DNA of 64,000 nt from Shimia sp. (GTDB lineage: Bacteria > Pseudomonadota > Alphaproteobacteria > Rhodobacterales > Rhodobacteraceae). Positions 18,167 to 27,593 of this stretch are shown in pieces; positions within the stretch are counted from its first letter, which is position 1, and every line of letters begins with the position of its first letter. The stretch is taken from contig NZ_JAKVCW010000006.1 in assembly GCF_022448905.1 (NCBI RefSeq), positions 228,457-292,456 on the forward strand, written 5' to 3'. The notes under the pieces are model-generated. The model saw nothing but the letters and a program-made list of their open reading frames with translations. It ran no database searches and had not been told where the DNA came from. Made by a program: the position numbers and the translations under genes.

Positions 18167-18535
18167 GTGGCACGTATTGCCGGCGTTAACATCCCGACCC
18201 ACAAACGGGTCCCGATCGCCCTGACTTATATCACTGGCATTGGTCCAGCATCCGCCAAAGAAATCTGCGAGAGCGTGAAGATCGACGAAACCCGTCGTAT
18301 CAACGAGCTGTCTGACGCAGAAGTTCTGGCTATCCGTGAGCACATCGATGCGACCTACACCGTTGAAGGTGACCTGCGTCGTGAAGTGCAGATGAACATC
18401 AAACGTCTGATGGACCTGGGCTGCTACCGTGGTCTGCGCCATCGTCGTAACCTCCCGGTGCGCGGTCAGCGTACCCACACCAACGCACGTACCCGTAAAG
18501 GTCCTGCGAAGCCGATTGCCGGCAAGAAGAAGTAA
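18167..18535 (+). CDS. rpsM: 30S ribosomal protein S13
   Basis: The 122-residue protein matches S13: [33 protein letters not shown] and the [20 protein letters not shown] signature. It uses a GTG start, confirmed because the conserved MARIAGV begins exactly there, with AAAAGGAAA upstream. It contacts the P-site tRNA and L5. Confidence 0.98.
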   Translation: MARIAGVNIPTHKRVPIALTYITGIGPASAKEICESVKIDETRRINELSDAEVLAIREHIDATYTVEGDLRREVQMNIKRLMDLGCYRGLRHRRNLPVRGQRTHTNARTRKGPAKPIAGKKK

Positions 18536-18550
18536 GGGAGGGTTTGATCA

Positions 18551-18940
18551 ATGGCACGCGATAAGACTCGTACGAAGAAAAAAGAGCGTAAGAACATCGC
18601 CTCTGGTGTTGCGCACGTGAACTCTTCGTTCAACAACACCAAGATCCTGATCTCTGACGTTCAGGGCAACGCGATTTCCTGGTCCTCTGCTGGCACCATG
18701 GGTTTCAAGGGCTCCCGTAAGTCCACCCCATATGCTGCTCAGATGGCGGCGGAAGATGCAGGCAAGAAAGCACAGGATCACGGCGTGAAAACGCTGGAAG
18801 TGGAAGTTCAGGGTCCAGGTTCTGGCCGTGAATCCGCACTGCGCGCTCTGGCTGCTATCGGTTTCAACATCACCTCTATCCGTGATGTAACACCAATCGC
18901 ACACAACGGCTGCCGCCCACCAAAGCGCCGCCGCGTTTAA
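18551..18940 (+). CDS. rpsK: 30S ribosomal protein S11
   Basis: The 129-residue protein matches S11 ([20 protein letters not shown], then [19 protein letters not shown] at the C-terminus). It forms part of the 30S platform. Confidence 0.98.
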   Translation: MARDKTRTKKKERKNIASGVAHVNSSFNNTKILISDVQGNAISWSSAGTMGFKGSRKSTPYAAQMAAEDAGKKAQDHGVKTLEVEVQGPGSGRESALRALAAIGFNITSIRDVTPIAHNGCRPPKRRRV

Positions 18941-18956
18941 GCGACATTTCTACTGG

Positions 18957-18985
18957 CTGGGGCCGCGTGTTTTGCACGGCCCCAG
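18957..18985 (+). other. Hairpin between rpsK and rpoA
   Basis: CTGGGGCCG (18957-18965) pairs with CGGCCCCAG (18977-18985). No U tract follows. It may modulate the level of rpoA mRNA relative to rpsK. Confidence 0.6.
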
Positions 18986-19055
18986 TTCGTCATTTTGAAA
19001 CCTCGGGCGTCTGGTTCTTTTGGAACATGGGAACTGGACAAGAATGGAGGGACGC

Positions 19056-20072
19056 ATGATCCACAAGAATTGGGCAGAATTGATCAAGCCTACACAGCTA
19101 GAAGTGAAGCCAGGCAACGACCCTGCGCGCCAAGCCACTGTTGTGGCAGAGCCGCTGGAGCGGGGCTTTGGTCTGACCCTGGGCAACGCGCTGCGCCGCG
19201 TTCTGATGAGCTCGCTGCAAGGCGCGGCCATCACCAGCGTACAGATCGACAACGTGCTGCACGAGTTCTCCAGCGTTGCTGGTGTGCGTGAAGACGTGAC
19301 CGACATCATCCTGAACCTGAAGGGCGTGTCCCTGCGCATGGAAGTGGAAGGCCCTAAGCGTCTTTCGATCAATGCGAAAGGTCCGGGTGCCGTGACTGCT
19401 GGCGACATCAGCGACAGCGCGGGCATTGAAGTTCTGAACAAAGATCACGTGATCTGCCACCTTGACGATGGCGCCGACCTCTATGTCGAGCTGACCGTCA
19501 ACACCGGCAAAGGCTACGTGTCTGCGGACAAGAACAAGCCAGAAGATGCACCTATTGGTCTGATCCCAATCGATGCGATCTACTCTCCGGTGAAGCGCGT
19601 GTCTTATGACGTGCAGCCAACCCGTGAAGGTCAGGTTCTGGACTATGACAAGCTGACCATGAAAATCGACACCGATGGCTCCATCACGCCGGAAGACGCC
19701 GTGGCCTTCGCCGCGCGTATCCTGCAGGATCAACTGTCGATCTTCGTGAACTTCGATGAGCCAGAATCTGCGGGCCGTCAGGAAGAGGACGATGGTCTCG
19801 AGTTCAACCCGCTTCTGCTGAAGAAAGTGGACGAGTTGGAACTGTCCGTACGCTCTGCGAACTGCCTGAAGAACGACAACATCGTTTACATCGGCGATCT
19901 GATCCAGAAGACCGAAGCAGAGATGCTGCGCACACCGAACTTCGGCCGCAAGTCTCTGAACGAGATCAAAGAAGTGCTGTCCGGCATGGGCCTGCACCTC
20001 GGCATGGATGTCGAGGACTGGCCACCAGACAACATCGAAGATCTGGCCAAGAAGTTCGAAGACAACTTCTAA
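19056..20072 (+). CDS. rpoA: DNA-directed RNA polymerase alpha subunit
   Basis: The 338-residue protein has the N-terminal assembly domain ([20 protein letters not shown]) and the C-terminal domain ([20 protein letters not shown], then [12 protein letters not shown]) that contacts UP elements and activators. The start at 19056 follows ATGGAGGGACGC. An upstream in-frame ATG at 19020 would add 12 non-conserved residues. Confidence 0.98.
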   Translation: MIHKNWAELIKPTQLEVKPGNDPARQATVVAEPLERGFGLTLGNALRRVLMSSLQGAAITSVQIDNVLHEFSSVAGVREDVTDIILNLKGVSLRMEVEGPKRLSINAKGPGAVTAGDISDSAGIEVLNKDHVICHLDDGADLYVELTVNTGKGYVSADKNKPEDAPIGLIPIDAIYSPVKRVSYDVQPTREGQVLDYDKLTMKIDTDGSITPEDAVAFAARILQDQLSIFVNFDEPESAGRQEEDDGLEFNPLLLKKVDELELSVRSANCLKNDNIVYIGDLIQKTEAEMLRTPNFGRKSLNEIKEVLSGMGLHLGMDVEDWPPDNIEDLAKKFEDNF

Positions 20073-20086
20073 GTCTTGCAAGATTT

Positions 20087-20112
20087 GAGCGGGTCGCGTA
20101 GGTGCCCCGCTC
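20087..20112 (+). other. Hairpin between rpoA and rplQ
   Basis: GAGCGGG (20087-20093) pairs with CCCGCTC (20106-20112). No U run follows. Confidence 0.5.
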
Positions 20113-20219
20113 AACCAATGCCCGGACCTGCCGGGGAAAATATGGGCTTCCGCCCCAAGGTGAACCGGTGACACGCATCACTGGTCTGACAAAGCAAAAC
20201 GCGAATTAGGAGAAATCAA

Positions 20220-20639
20220 ATGCGTCATGCTCGTGGCTATCGCCGCCTGAACCGTACTCACGAACACCGTAAAGCCCTGTTTGCCAACATGGCGGGTTCC
20301 TTGATCGAACACGAACAGATCAAAACCACCCTTCCAAAGGCAAAAGAACTGCGTCCGATCGTTGAAAAACTGATCACGCTGGCCAAACGTGGTGACCTGC
20401 ACGCGCGTCGTCAGGCAGCGGCTCGTCTGAAAGAAGACCAGTACGTTGCAAAACTGTTTGACGTTCTGGGCCCACGCTACGCAGAGCGTAAAGGTGGTTA
20501 CATCCGCATCATGAAAGCCGGCTTCCGCTATGGTGACATGGCGCCAATGGCGATCATCGAATTTGTGGATCGTGACGTTGATGCAAAAGGCGCGGCCGAC
20601 AAGGCTCGCGTGGCAGCTGAAGAAGCCGCCGAAGAATAA
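20220..20639 (+). CDS. rplQ: 50S ribosomal protein L17
   Basis: The 139-residue protein matches L17: [20 protein letters not shown] and [16 protein letters not shown]. It is the last gene of the alpha operon. An acidic, Ala-rich C-terminal tail is typical of alphaproteobacterial L17. Confidence 0.98.
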   Translation: MRHARGYRRLNRTHEHRKALFANMAGSLIEHEQIKTTLPKAKELRPIVEKLITLAKRGDLHARRQAAARLKEDQYVAKLFDVLGPRYAERKGGYIRIMKAGFRYGDMAPMAIIEFVDRDVDAKGAADKARVAAEEAAEE

Positions 20640-20667
20640 ATCTCCATCTGGATCAACCAGATGCCTG

Positions 20668-20697
20668 GACCCCTGCCAGAATGGCGGGGGTCTTTTT
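20668..20697 (+). terminator. Terminator of the alpha operon
   Basis: GACCCCTGCC (20668-20677) pairs with GGCGGGGGTC (20683-20692) around AGAAT, followed by TTTTT. Confidence 0.85.
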
Positions 20698-20785
20698 CGT
20701 TCCAGGGTATACCTGAGGCAACCCGTCACATTTTGGATCCAAAAACTCAGCACTACCTCTGTGAGGAAATGCAAAAGGTGCCGCA

Positions 20786-21544
20786 ATGACGACCTCTCCC
20801 CAAGCTCCTGTTTTCTTTTGCCATGGCGTGCCCGGTTGCCCGCAGGATGCGGCATTTTTGGCAACGAACGGCCGTGTGGTTGTGGCGCCAAACCTGCTTG
20901 CGTGTGAGGGTTCCGCGCCGTTGGAACATTTGGCGTCTACGTTTGGTGCGGCTGTGGCTCAAAATGGCGGGCAGGCGTTCCATGTGGTTGGGTTTTCGAT
21001 TGGGGCCATGGCGGCGTTACGCTTAGCGGCTGAGCGCCCGAAGCAGGTTGCGCGAGTGACAGTAGTGTCGCCAGCAGCGCCTTTGCAGCTGGGAGAGTTC
21101 CTGCCGGACATGGCAGGTGCGCCGGTGTTTAAGTTGGCTATGAAGCGTCCGCGTGTGTTGCGGATGCTGACGGCCGCGCAGGGCTTACTGGCGCGCAATG
21201 TGCCCGGAATGTTGATCAAACAGTTGTTTGCCAAATGTGGGGTGCAGGAACGGGCTTTGTTGGCGGACCCGCAGTTTGTGACAGCTTTGACCGAAGGCAT
21301 GCGCAACAGCTTTGTCACGCACCGGGCAGGGTATCTTGCGTATCTGGCGGCCTATGTTGCCGACTGGTCTGACGTGTTGCGCAATGTTCAAGCGCCGGTC
21401 GAGATATGGCACGGGGACAAAGACACCTGGGCGCCGTTGAAGATGGCCGACGCGATCAAGGACCTAGTGCCTTCGTCTTGTGTGCTTCATGTGGTGCCGA
21501 ATGGGGAGCACTATTCCACGTTGAAAGCGGTGCGGTTGGGCTAG
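20786..21544 (+). CDS. Alpha/beta-hydrolase fold protein
   Basis: The ~252-residue cytosolic protein has an oxyanion HGVPG near residue 13, nucleophile Ser71 in GFSIGAM, and a likely acid in HGDKDTWAP (~212) with His in NGEHYS (~241). The triad is therefore complete. The substrate cannot be deduced. It resembles carboxylesterase/lipase-like members. It is followed by an FAD oxidoreductase 53 bases downstream on the same strand, possibly one transcript. Confidence 0.85.
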   Translation: MTTSPQAPVFFCHGVPGCPQDAAFLATNGRVVVAPNLLACEGSAPLEHLASTFGAAVAQNGGQAFHVVGFSIGAMAALRLAAERPKQVARVTVVSPAAPLQLGEFLPDMAGAPVFKLAMKRPRVLRMLTAAQGLLARNVPGMLIKQLFAKCGVQERALLADPQFVTALTEGMRNSFVTHRAGYLAYLAAYVADWSDVLRNVQAPVEIWHGDKDTWAPLKMADAIKDLVPSSCVLHVVPNGEHYSTLKAVRLG

Positions 21545-21597
21545 CGTTCCGGAGGGGCTCGCGGCATGGTCGCGTCGAGGCAATAGGAGGGGCATTG

Positions 21598-22767
21598 ATG
21601 GGTTTTGACGTGATTGTGGTGGGCGCTGGCCTATGGGGCAGTGCCTGTGCGCGGCATTTGGCCGAGATGGGCGTAAAGGTTGCACTGGTGGGACCCTCAG
21701 AGCCGACGGATGCCGCGACGCACAGGGGCGTGTTTGGCAGCCATTATGACCAAGCACGGATCACGCGTAGGATGGACAGTCGCATGGATTGGTCTCGGTT
21801 CTCGTCCGCGTCCATGGCGCGGTACGCGGACGTCGAAGCACTGGGCAATCGTTGCTTTTTTCATCGTGCAGGCTCTGTGATTGCGGGGCCAGCACAGGGC
21901 GAAGGAAGCGACTACACGCGCGCCACACAGCTGAATGGTGAGAAAGAAGGGATCGATTTTGAGGTTCTTTCCGGTGTCGAATTGAATGCAAAGTTTTCTT
22001 TCTTTGGGTTTCCGGCGGATATCCACGCGCTGTTTGAGCCGGATGGTGGTTGGATCGATCCGCGCGCGCATGTGGCTGCGCAGATTGCAGCGGGACAGGC
22101 AAATGGCGTGACCCTGTTGCGAACGGAGGTTTCTCAGGTTGATGAGACCTCAGGCGGCGTGACAGTGACCTGTCGCGATGGTAGCAAACTTGAGAGCGAC
22201 AAAGTTATCGTGGCAGCGGGTGCGTTCTCAAGAGCTGAAGGCCTGTTGCCGGACGTGCCTGAAATTGCAGTTTTTGCACGCACAATTGCCTTGGTGGAAA
22301 TTGATGCGGAAGAGCAGGCGCGGCTGCGAGACATGCCTTCTACCATCTACATCCTCCCAGATGGTGTGCGCGATATCTATGTATTGCCGCCGGTGGTCTA
22401 TCCGAATGGCAAAACCTATATCAAGCTGGGCGGCGATCCGGACAACAAAGAGCTAAACTCTCTCTCTGAGATGAAAGACTGGTTCCGCAGCGGCGGGAAC
22501 GCGGATGTCGGGGCGTATCTATTGGAGCAGCTTTTGGCGGTTATGCCCGGGCTGCGGTATCAATCCTTGTCTCATGGTGCCTGTGCCACCAGTTTCACCC
22601 GCAGTCGTCATCCGTTGATCTATGGTCAGACGGACCGGATTTTTGCGTTGACCGGGGGCAATGGGGCCGGGGCGAAATGCGCGGATGAGATTGGGCGACT
22701 GGGGGCGCTCAGGGTGTTGGGTCAGGCGTTGGATGGGCAGGGGTACGGCTCGTCGTTTTTACCGTAG
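21598..22767 (+). CDS. FAD-dependent oxidoreductase (DAO/glycine-oxidase fold)
   Basis: The 389-residue protein begins with the dinucleotide-binding motif VIVVGAGLWGSACARHLAEM and has the family's C-terminal SLSHGACATSFTRSRHP and ALTGGNGAGAKCADEIG. It probably oxidises an amine or amino-acid C-N bond and reoxidises FAD with oxygen or a quinone. The substrate is unknown. The ATG at 21598 has AGGAGGGG just upstream; the longer open frame continues back into the hydrolase gene and is not used. Confidence 0.87.
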   Translation: MGFDVIVVGAGLWGSACARHLAEMGVKVALVGPSEPTDAATHRGVFGSHYDQARITRRMDSRMDWSRFSSASMARYADVEALGNRCFFHRAGSVIAGPAQGEGSDYTRATQLNGEKEGIDFEVLSGVELNAKFSFFGFPADIHALFEPDGGWIDPRAHVAAQIAAGQANGVTLLRTEVSQVDETSGGVTVTCRDGSKLESDKVIVAAGAFSRAEGLLPDVPEIAVFARTIALVEIDAEEQARLRDMPSTIYILPDGVRDIYVLPPVVYPNGKTYIKLGGDPDNKELNSLSEMKDWFRSGGNADVGAYLLEQLLAVMPGLRYQSLSHGACATSFTRSRHPLIYGQTDRIFALTGGNGAGAKCADEIGRLGALRVLGQALDGQGYGSSFLP

Positions 22768-22776
22768 CAGTGCGTT

Positions 22777-23085
22777 TTAGACGTACACTAGATCATAGAC
22801 GTAGGACTTTGGACCTTTGCGGTTGACCCATATGCCTTCGGGCGGGGCCTCTGGAGATTGTGGCGTGAGCTGATCCCAGGGGCGGCCCATGATTTCGTCA
22901 CTGTCAAAGTCGGCGGCAACCCAGCCCAGGACGGCGTGATGTACAATCCAATACGGGCCGTCTTCACGCAGAAAGCCTGTTCTACCACGCTCGTCCGTTG
23001 CGCGGGTGAATGTGTAGACCAACCCGTCGAGCTGGCGGTGCAACTCGAAGGCGGTGATTGGTGTGGATTGTTGGTCGTAAGACAT
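22777..23085 (-). CDS. Conserved-looking hypothetical protein
   Basis: The 102-residue soluble product is rich in Trp and Tyr (GPYWIVHHAVLGWVAADFD, then GIWVNRKGPKSYVYDLVYV). No family motif is recognised. The ATG at 23085 is taken because GGAAG lies upstream and the extra 38 residues of the longer frame look non-coding. It is convergent with the FAD oxidoreductase. Confidence 0.6.
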   Translation of the reverse strand: MSYDQQSTPITAFELHRQLDGLVYTFTRATDERGRTGFLREDGPYWIVHHAVLGWVAADFDSDEIMGRPWDQLTPQSPEAPPEGIWVNRKGPKSYVYDLVYV

Positions 23086-23219
23086 GGGGTGATGCTTCCG
23101 ACGTTGGCGCGCTAAGTCAATGGTTTCGGGCGGATGTCTGCCGTCGCAAGCGGTGGAGTGGCTTGCATTATACAGGACCGCTGCGCATATGCGTCGCACT
23201 GAACAATTGAGGATGACGC

Positions 23220-24602
23220 ATGATCCGCGCTGTATTGATTTCCCTCACGCTGGGCCTAGCCACCACGGTGTCGGCAGAGACCAAAGTCCCGCAATCGCAG
23301 GCCGAGATTTCGATGGGCTTTGCGCCTTTGGTGAAAGAGGCGGCGCCAGCGGTGGTGAACATTTTTGCCAAGCAGATTGTGCAGGCGCGGCAGACGCCGT
23401 TCACCGGCGATCCGTTTTTTGATCAGCTGTTTCGGGGGTTTGGCACGCCGCAGCCGCGGGTGGAGAACTCGCTGGGCTCGGGAGTGATCCTGTCGGAGGA
23501 CGGCATTGTGGTGTCCAACTATCACGTGGTGGGCATGTCGACTGACATTCGTGTGCAACTCAATGATCGCAGTGAGTACACAGCCGAAGTGCTTCTGGCG
23601 GATGAAGAGAGCGATTTGGCCATTCTGAAGCTGAAGGATGCCGAAGGTCTGCCGTTTTTACACTTCCGTGACAGCGACAATGTCGATGTGGGCGAGTTGG
23701 TCATGGCGATTGGCAACCCGTTTGGCGTGGGGCAAACCGTGACCAGCGGGATTGTCAGCGGCTTGGCGCGGTCGGGCGTGGCGACGGGCAATGCGCGGGG
23801 TTACTTCATTCAGACCGATGCGGCGATCAACCCCGGCAACTCCGGTGGGGCGTTGATTGACATCAATGGCGATCTGATTGGCATCAACACCTCGATCCTG
23901 ACTCGGTCCGGTGGGTCCAACGGGATTGGTTTTGCTATTCCGACCAATCTGGTGGCGCAGTTCGTGGATCAAGCGCGTGCCGGTTTTGAGGGCTTTCAGC
24001 GGCCTTGGGCGGGCATGTTTGGTCAGCCGGTGGATGCGGATATGGCGGAAGGTTTAGGGCTTGACCGTGCCGGTGGTATCGTCGTGTCCGCCATGCATGA
24101 AGTCAGCCCATTTTTGGCCGCGGGTGTGGAGGCAGGCGACGTGATCGTGGCGCTGGACGGGCAACCGGTGAACACGCCTGCGGAGATGATTTTCCGCATG
24201 TCGGTGGCGGGGCTTGGCAGTGAGGTTGCGGTTGAAACCCTGCGCGACGGTGAGTTGATGACGCGCATGGTGACGATGGATGTGGCGCCGGATGTGCCGA
24301 GCCGTGACACCATCGAGACCGGGCGCAAGTCGGCGATCCCGGGCATGGTGATGTCCAATATCAACCCTGCGGTGTTGGGGGAGTTTGGACTTCCGCTGAG
24401 CCTGGAAGGTGTTGTGGTAGAAAATCCGGGTGAGATCGGCGCGCGGCTGGGCATTGGGCCAGGAGATGTGTTGCGCGTGATCGACGGCTCAGAGATCCTC
24501 ACCACAAAAGATGCGGACAAGGCTTTGCGGGATGCGCGCAAGCGGCTTACGTTGGAGGTCCAGCGCGGCACCCAGCGGGTGGTGATGCGCTTTAGACTGT
24601 AA
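23220..24602 (+). CDS. Do-family periplasmic serine protease (DegP/DegQ type)
   Basis: The 460-residue protein has a signal peptide (MIRAVLISLTLGLATTVSA) and a trypsin-like domain with triad His102 (NYHVV), Asp132 (EESDLAIL) and Ser208 (NPGNSGGAL). Two PDZ domains follow, at ~255-345 and ~370-455. It degrades or chaperones misfolded envelope proteins. It may share a transcript with rarA, 17 bases downstream. Confidence 0.93.
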   Translation: MIRAVLISLTLGLATTVSAETKVPQSQAEISMGFAPLVKEAAPAVVNIFAKQIVQARQTPFTGDPFFDQLFRGFGTPQPRVENSLGSGVILSEDGIVVSNYHVVGMSTDIRVQLNDRSEYTAEVLLADEESDLAILKLKDAEGLPFLHFRDSDNVDVGELVMAIGNPFGVGQTVTSGIVSGLARSGVATGNARGYFIQTDAAINPGNSGGALIDINGDLIGINTSILTRSGGSNGIGFAIPTNLVAQFVDQARAGFEGFQRPWAGMFGQPVDADMAEGLGLDRAGGIVVSAMHEVSPFLAAGVEAGDVIVALDGQPVNTPAEMIFRMSVAGLGSEVAVETLRDGELMTRMVTMDVAPDVPSRDTIETGRKSAIPGMVMSNINPAVLGEFGLPLSLEGVVVENPGEIGARLGIGPGDVLRVIDGSEILTTKDADKALRDARKRLTLEVQRGTQRVVMRFRL

Positions 24603-24619
24603 GGACTTCTGGGCGCACG

Positions 24620-25945
24620 ATGGCCGACCTTTTTGACACCACACCGGCGGACATTCCTGTCGCGGAACCGAAGGACGAAGCGCCGCGTCCTCTGGCGGAT
24701 CGGCTACGGCCAAAATCTTTGTCCGAGGTGATTGGGCAGGAGCAGGTGCTGGGCGCAGAAGCGCCTTTGGGCGTGATGCTGTCCTCAGGGTCTTTGTCGT
24801 CGCTGATCTTCTGGGGGCCGCCCGGTGTGGGCAAGACCACCATAGCGCGGCTGCTGGCGGATGATACTGAGCTGCATTTTGTGCAGATCAGCGCGATTTT
24901 CACTGGTGTGCCGGAACTGCGCAAAGTGTTTGAAGCCGCCAAAGTGCGGCGGTCCAATGGCAAAGGCACGTTGTTGTTTGTGGATGAGATCCACCGCTTC
25001 AACAAAGCGCAGCAGGATGGGTTTCTGCCGTACATGGAAGACGGCACTATTCTTCTGGTGGGAGCGACAACGGAAAACCCGTCGTTTGAGCTCAACGCTG
25101 CGGTGCTGTCGCGCTCGCAAGTGCTCGTGCTGGAGCGGTTGGCTCTGGGTGATCTGGAGCGCTTGGCGCAGCGGGCTGAGAAAGAGCTGGAAAAGCCCTT
25201 GCCGCTGGATGGTCCGGCGCGCGAAGCCTTGTTGGAAATGGCGGATGGTGACGGGCGGGCGTTGCTCAATTTGATTGAGCAGGTCATGGCCTGGAAAGTA
25301 GACGGCAAGCTCGACACCGATGCGCTCTCCACACGGCTGATGCGGCGGGCAGCGAAATACGACAAATCTGGCGATGAACATTACAACCTGATTTCGGCGT
25401 TGCACAAATCGGTGCGCGGGTCTGATCCGGAAGCGGCACTCTATTGGTATGCGCGGATGCTGGAGGGTGGGGAAGACCCGCGGTTTCTGGCACGACGACT
25501 GACCCGGATGGCCTGTGAGGATATTGCTTTGGCCGATCCACAGGCACAGAGTGTGTGCCTCAGTGCCTGGGAAACTTATGAACGGCTAGGCAGTCCCGAA
25601 GGGGAGTTGGCGCTGGCGCAGGCGGTGATTTATCTGGCGCTCGCGCCGAAGACCAACGCGGGTTATGCGGCCTATAAGGCAGCGCGGGCTTTGGCGAAGA
25701 AAACCGGCTCTGAGCCCCCGCCCAAGCATATCCTAAATGCGCCAACCTCGTTGATGGCAGACCAAGGCTATGGCGACGGTTATCAGTATGACCATGATGC
25801 CGAGGACGGGTTTTCGGGGCAGAACTACTTCCCGGAAGGTATCAAGCGGCCGGTGATCTACACGCCGGTGGAGCGCGGGTATGAGCGCGAGTTGAAGCGG
25901 CGCATGGAGTATTTTGCCAAGCTGCGCACCAAACGGAACGGGTAG
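24620..25945 (+). CDS. rarA: Replication-associated recombination protein A (RarA/MgsA AAA+ ATPase)
   Basis: The 441-residue ATPase has Walker A GPPGVGKTT (66-74), Walker B with DEIHRF (122-127), sensor region GATTENPSFELNAA and the C-terminal tetramerisation region with RNA polymerase-clamp-loader-like features. It acts at stalled replication forks. The length fits the family. Confidence 0.95.
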   Translation: MADLFDTTPADIPVAEPKDEAPRPLADRLRPKSLSEVIGQEQVLGAEAPLGVMLSSGSLSSLIFWGPPGVGKTTIARLLADDTELHFVQISAIFTGVPELRKVFEAAKVRRSNGKGTLLFVDEIHRFNKAQQDGFLPYMEDGTILLVGATTENPSFELNAAVLSRSQVLVLERLALGDLERLAQRAEKELEKPLPLDGPAREALLEMADGDGRALLNLIEQVMAWKVDGKLDTDALSTRLMRRAAKYDKSGDEHYNLISALHKSVRGSDPEAALYWYARMLEGGEDPRFLARRLTRMACEDIALADPQAQSVCLSAWETYERLGSPEGELALAQAVIYLALAPKTNAGYAAYKAARALAKKTGSEPPPKHILNAPTSLMADQGYGDGYQYDHDAEDGFSGQNYFPEGIKRPVIYTPVERGYERELKRRMEYFAKLRTKRNG

Positions 25946-26003
25946 GGGGCAACCCCCGTTGTCATATTGGCGATTCCTCCGAGGTATTTGGGGAAGAAGA
26001 AAG
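25946..26003. repeat. Candidate interspersed intergenic element
   Basis: A small GGGGG-CAA-CCCCC hairpin is followed by CGATTCCTCCGAGGTATTT and GGGGAAGAAGAAAG. Similar sequence occurs between genes in many Rhodobacteraceae, as I recall. Only one copy is in this window, so repetition cannot be shown here. Confidence 0.35.
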
Positions 26004-26046
26004 CGGTTTTCTTGACATTGCGGGGCAAAGCGCAGAGAGACGCGTG

Positions 26047-26436
26047 ATGGTTTTAAACGTGGCATATGTGGCTTTGGGTGGCGCAGTGGGCGCAGCGTTG
26101 CGCTATCTGCTGGGCATCGGTGTGGTGCGGCTGATGGGGCAGGGATTCTGGAATGGCTTCCCGCTGGCGATCATCACCGTGAATGTGATTGGCTCTTTTC
26201 TGATGGGGGTCTTTGTGGTGTTGGCAGCGCAGCGCGGCCTGACACATCTGTCGCCTTTGGTGATGACCGGGCTGCTGGGCGGTTTCACAACGTTTTCGGC
26301 GTTTTCGCTGGAAACTGTGACGCTGATGGAGCGCGGGGCCTTTGGCGCGGCGGCGTTTTATGTGGCTGTTTCGGTGATTGGCGCGGTGGGCGCGTTGATG
26401 CTGGGGATGGCCGTGACGAGAGGATTTCTGGCATGA
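26047..26436 (+). CDS. crcB: Fluoride ion channel CrcB/Fluc
   Basis: The 129-residue protein has four membrane spans, the conserved Asn in TVNVIGSFLMG (~46) and GGFTTFSAFS (~78-86), both diagnostic of Fluc channels. It exports fluoride as a dual-topology dimer. GTG at 26044 or ATG at 26047 may be the start. The stop overlaps the next gene by four bases. I saw no fluoride riboswitch upstream. Confidence 0.93.
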   Translation: MVLNVAYVALGGAVGAALRYLLGIGVVRLMGQGFWNGFPLAIITVNVIGSFLMGVFVVLAAQRGLTHLSPLVMTGLLGGFTTFSAFSLETVTLMERGAFGAAAFYVAVSVIGAVGALMLGMAVTRGFLA

Positions 26437-27488
26437 GCCGGGTAAAGACAGTGACCGTTGCAGACGGTGAAGGCGATCAACGGCTGGACCGGTGGTTCAA
26501 GCGCAAGTTTCCCCATGTTGGGCAAGGGCAGATCGAGAAGATGTGCCGCAAGGGCGAGATCCGAGTGGATGGCGGCCGGGTGAAGGCCAATACCCGTGTG
26601 GAGGAAGGCCAGAGCATTCGCGTGCCGCCCCTGCCGTTGCCGCATGAGGTGGCGCAGCGGGAAAAGACGCGGGCTGTGACCAAGGTTAGCAAAGCTGACG
26701 CCAAAATGATGCTGGACAGCGTGATCTACAAAGATGACGAGATCATCGCGATCAATAAGCCGGCGGGCCTGCCCACGCAGGGCGGCAGCAAGCAAACGCG
26801 GCATGTGGATGGTCTGTCTGTGGCGTTACAGTTTGACTATGACGAGAAGCCACGTTTGGTGCATCGGTTGGACAAGGACACCTCTGGGGTGTTGTTGCTG
26901 GCGCGCACGCGGGCTGCGGCGAAGGCGCTGACCGAAGCGATGCGGCACAAACAAACCCGCAAGATCTACTGGGCTGTGGTGGCCGGTGTGCCGACGCCGT
27001 ATCTGGGCGAGATCAAATACGGCTTGGTGAAGGCAGGCGGCCATGGGGCGCGCGGTGAAGGCGAGAAGATGATTGCGGTGCATCCGCGCGAGGTCGAGAA
27101 CACGCCGGGCGCCAAACGTGCCATTACGCAATACGCGACTTTGTATCGTGTGGCCGGGCGGGCCTCCTGGGTGGCGATGGAGCCGATCACCGGCCGGACG
27201 CACCAGCTGCGCGCGCATATGGCGGAAATTGGTCATCCGATTATCGGTGACGGCAAGTATGGAGGTTCCGGTCAGGAAAACCTCGGCGATGGCTGGGGCG
27301 CAAAGCTGGGTGGGATGATTTCCAACAAGCTGCACCTGCATGCGCGGTCGATGACGTTTGAGCATCCGGTGACCCGCAAACAGGTGACTGTGACAGCAGA
27401 GTTACCGGAGCATATGGCGCACACCTGGGAGACCTTTGGCTGGTCCGAAGATCTCGCAGCAGACGATCCATTTGAGAGCCTGCGCTAG
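26433..27488 (+). CDS. RluC/RluD-family 23S rRNA pseudouridine synthase
   Basis: The 351-residue enzyme has an N-terminal S4 RNA-binding domain (QRLDRWFKRKFPHVG, then KMCRKGEIRVDGGRV) and the catalytic motif HRLDKDTSG (144-152; Asp147). It likely modifies helix positions in 23S rRNA; RluC is the nearest assignment by context and layout, but RluD cannot be excluded. ATGA overlap with crcB suggests co-expression. Confidence 0.92.
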   Translation: MSRVKTVTVADGEGDQRLDRWFKRKFPHVGQGQIEKMCRKGEIRVDGGRVKANTRVEEGQSIRVPPLPLPHEVAQREKTRAVTKVSKADAKMMLDSVIYKDDEIIAINKPAGLPTQGGSKQTRHVDGLSVALQFDYDEKPRLVHRLDKDTSGVLLLARTRAAAKALTEAMRHKQTRKIYWAVVAGVPTPYLGEIKYGLVKAGGHGARGEGEKMIAVHPREVENTPGAKRAITQYATLYRVAGRASWVAMEPITGRTHQLRAHMAEIGHPIIGDGKYGGSGQENLGDGWGAKLGGMISNKLHLHARSMTFEHPVTRKQVTVTAELPEHMAHTWETFGWSEDLAADDPFESLR

Positions 27489-27593
27489 CGCTTTGTCGTC
27501 TCCCAAGAGATTTGGCGCGTAAGTGAAGTCGTGGCATGCTGAGGCATTCCGCGACTTTTTTTCTTTTGCACGTAATTTTGAGAGGAGAAGCCT

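Noticed and set aside
25946..26046. A fluoride riboswitch before crcB
   Set aside because: The region does not show the crcB-motif pseudoknot sequence. It resembles an interspersed element instead.
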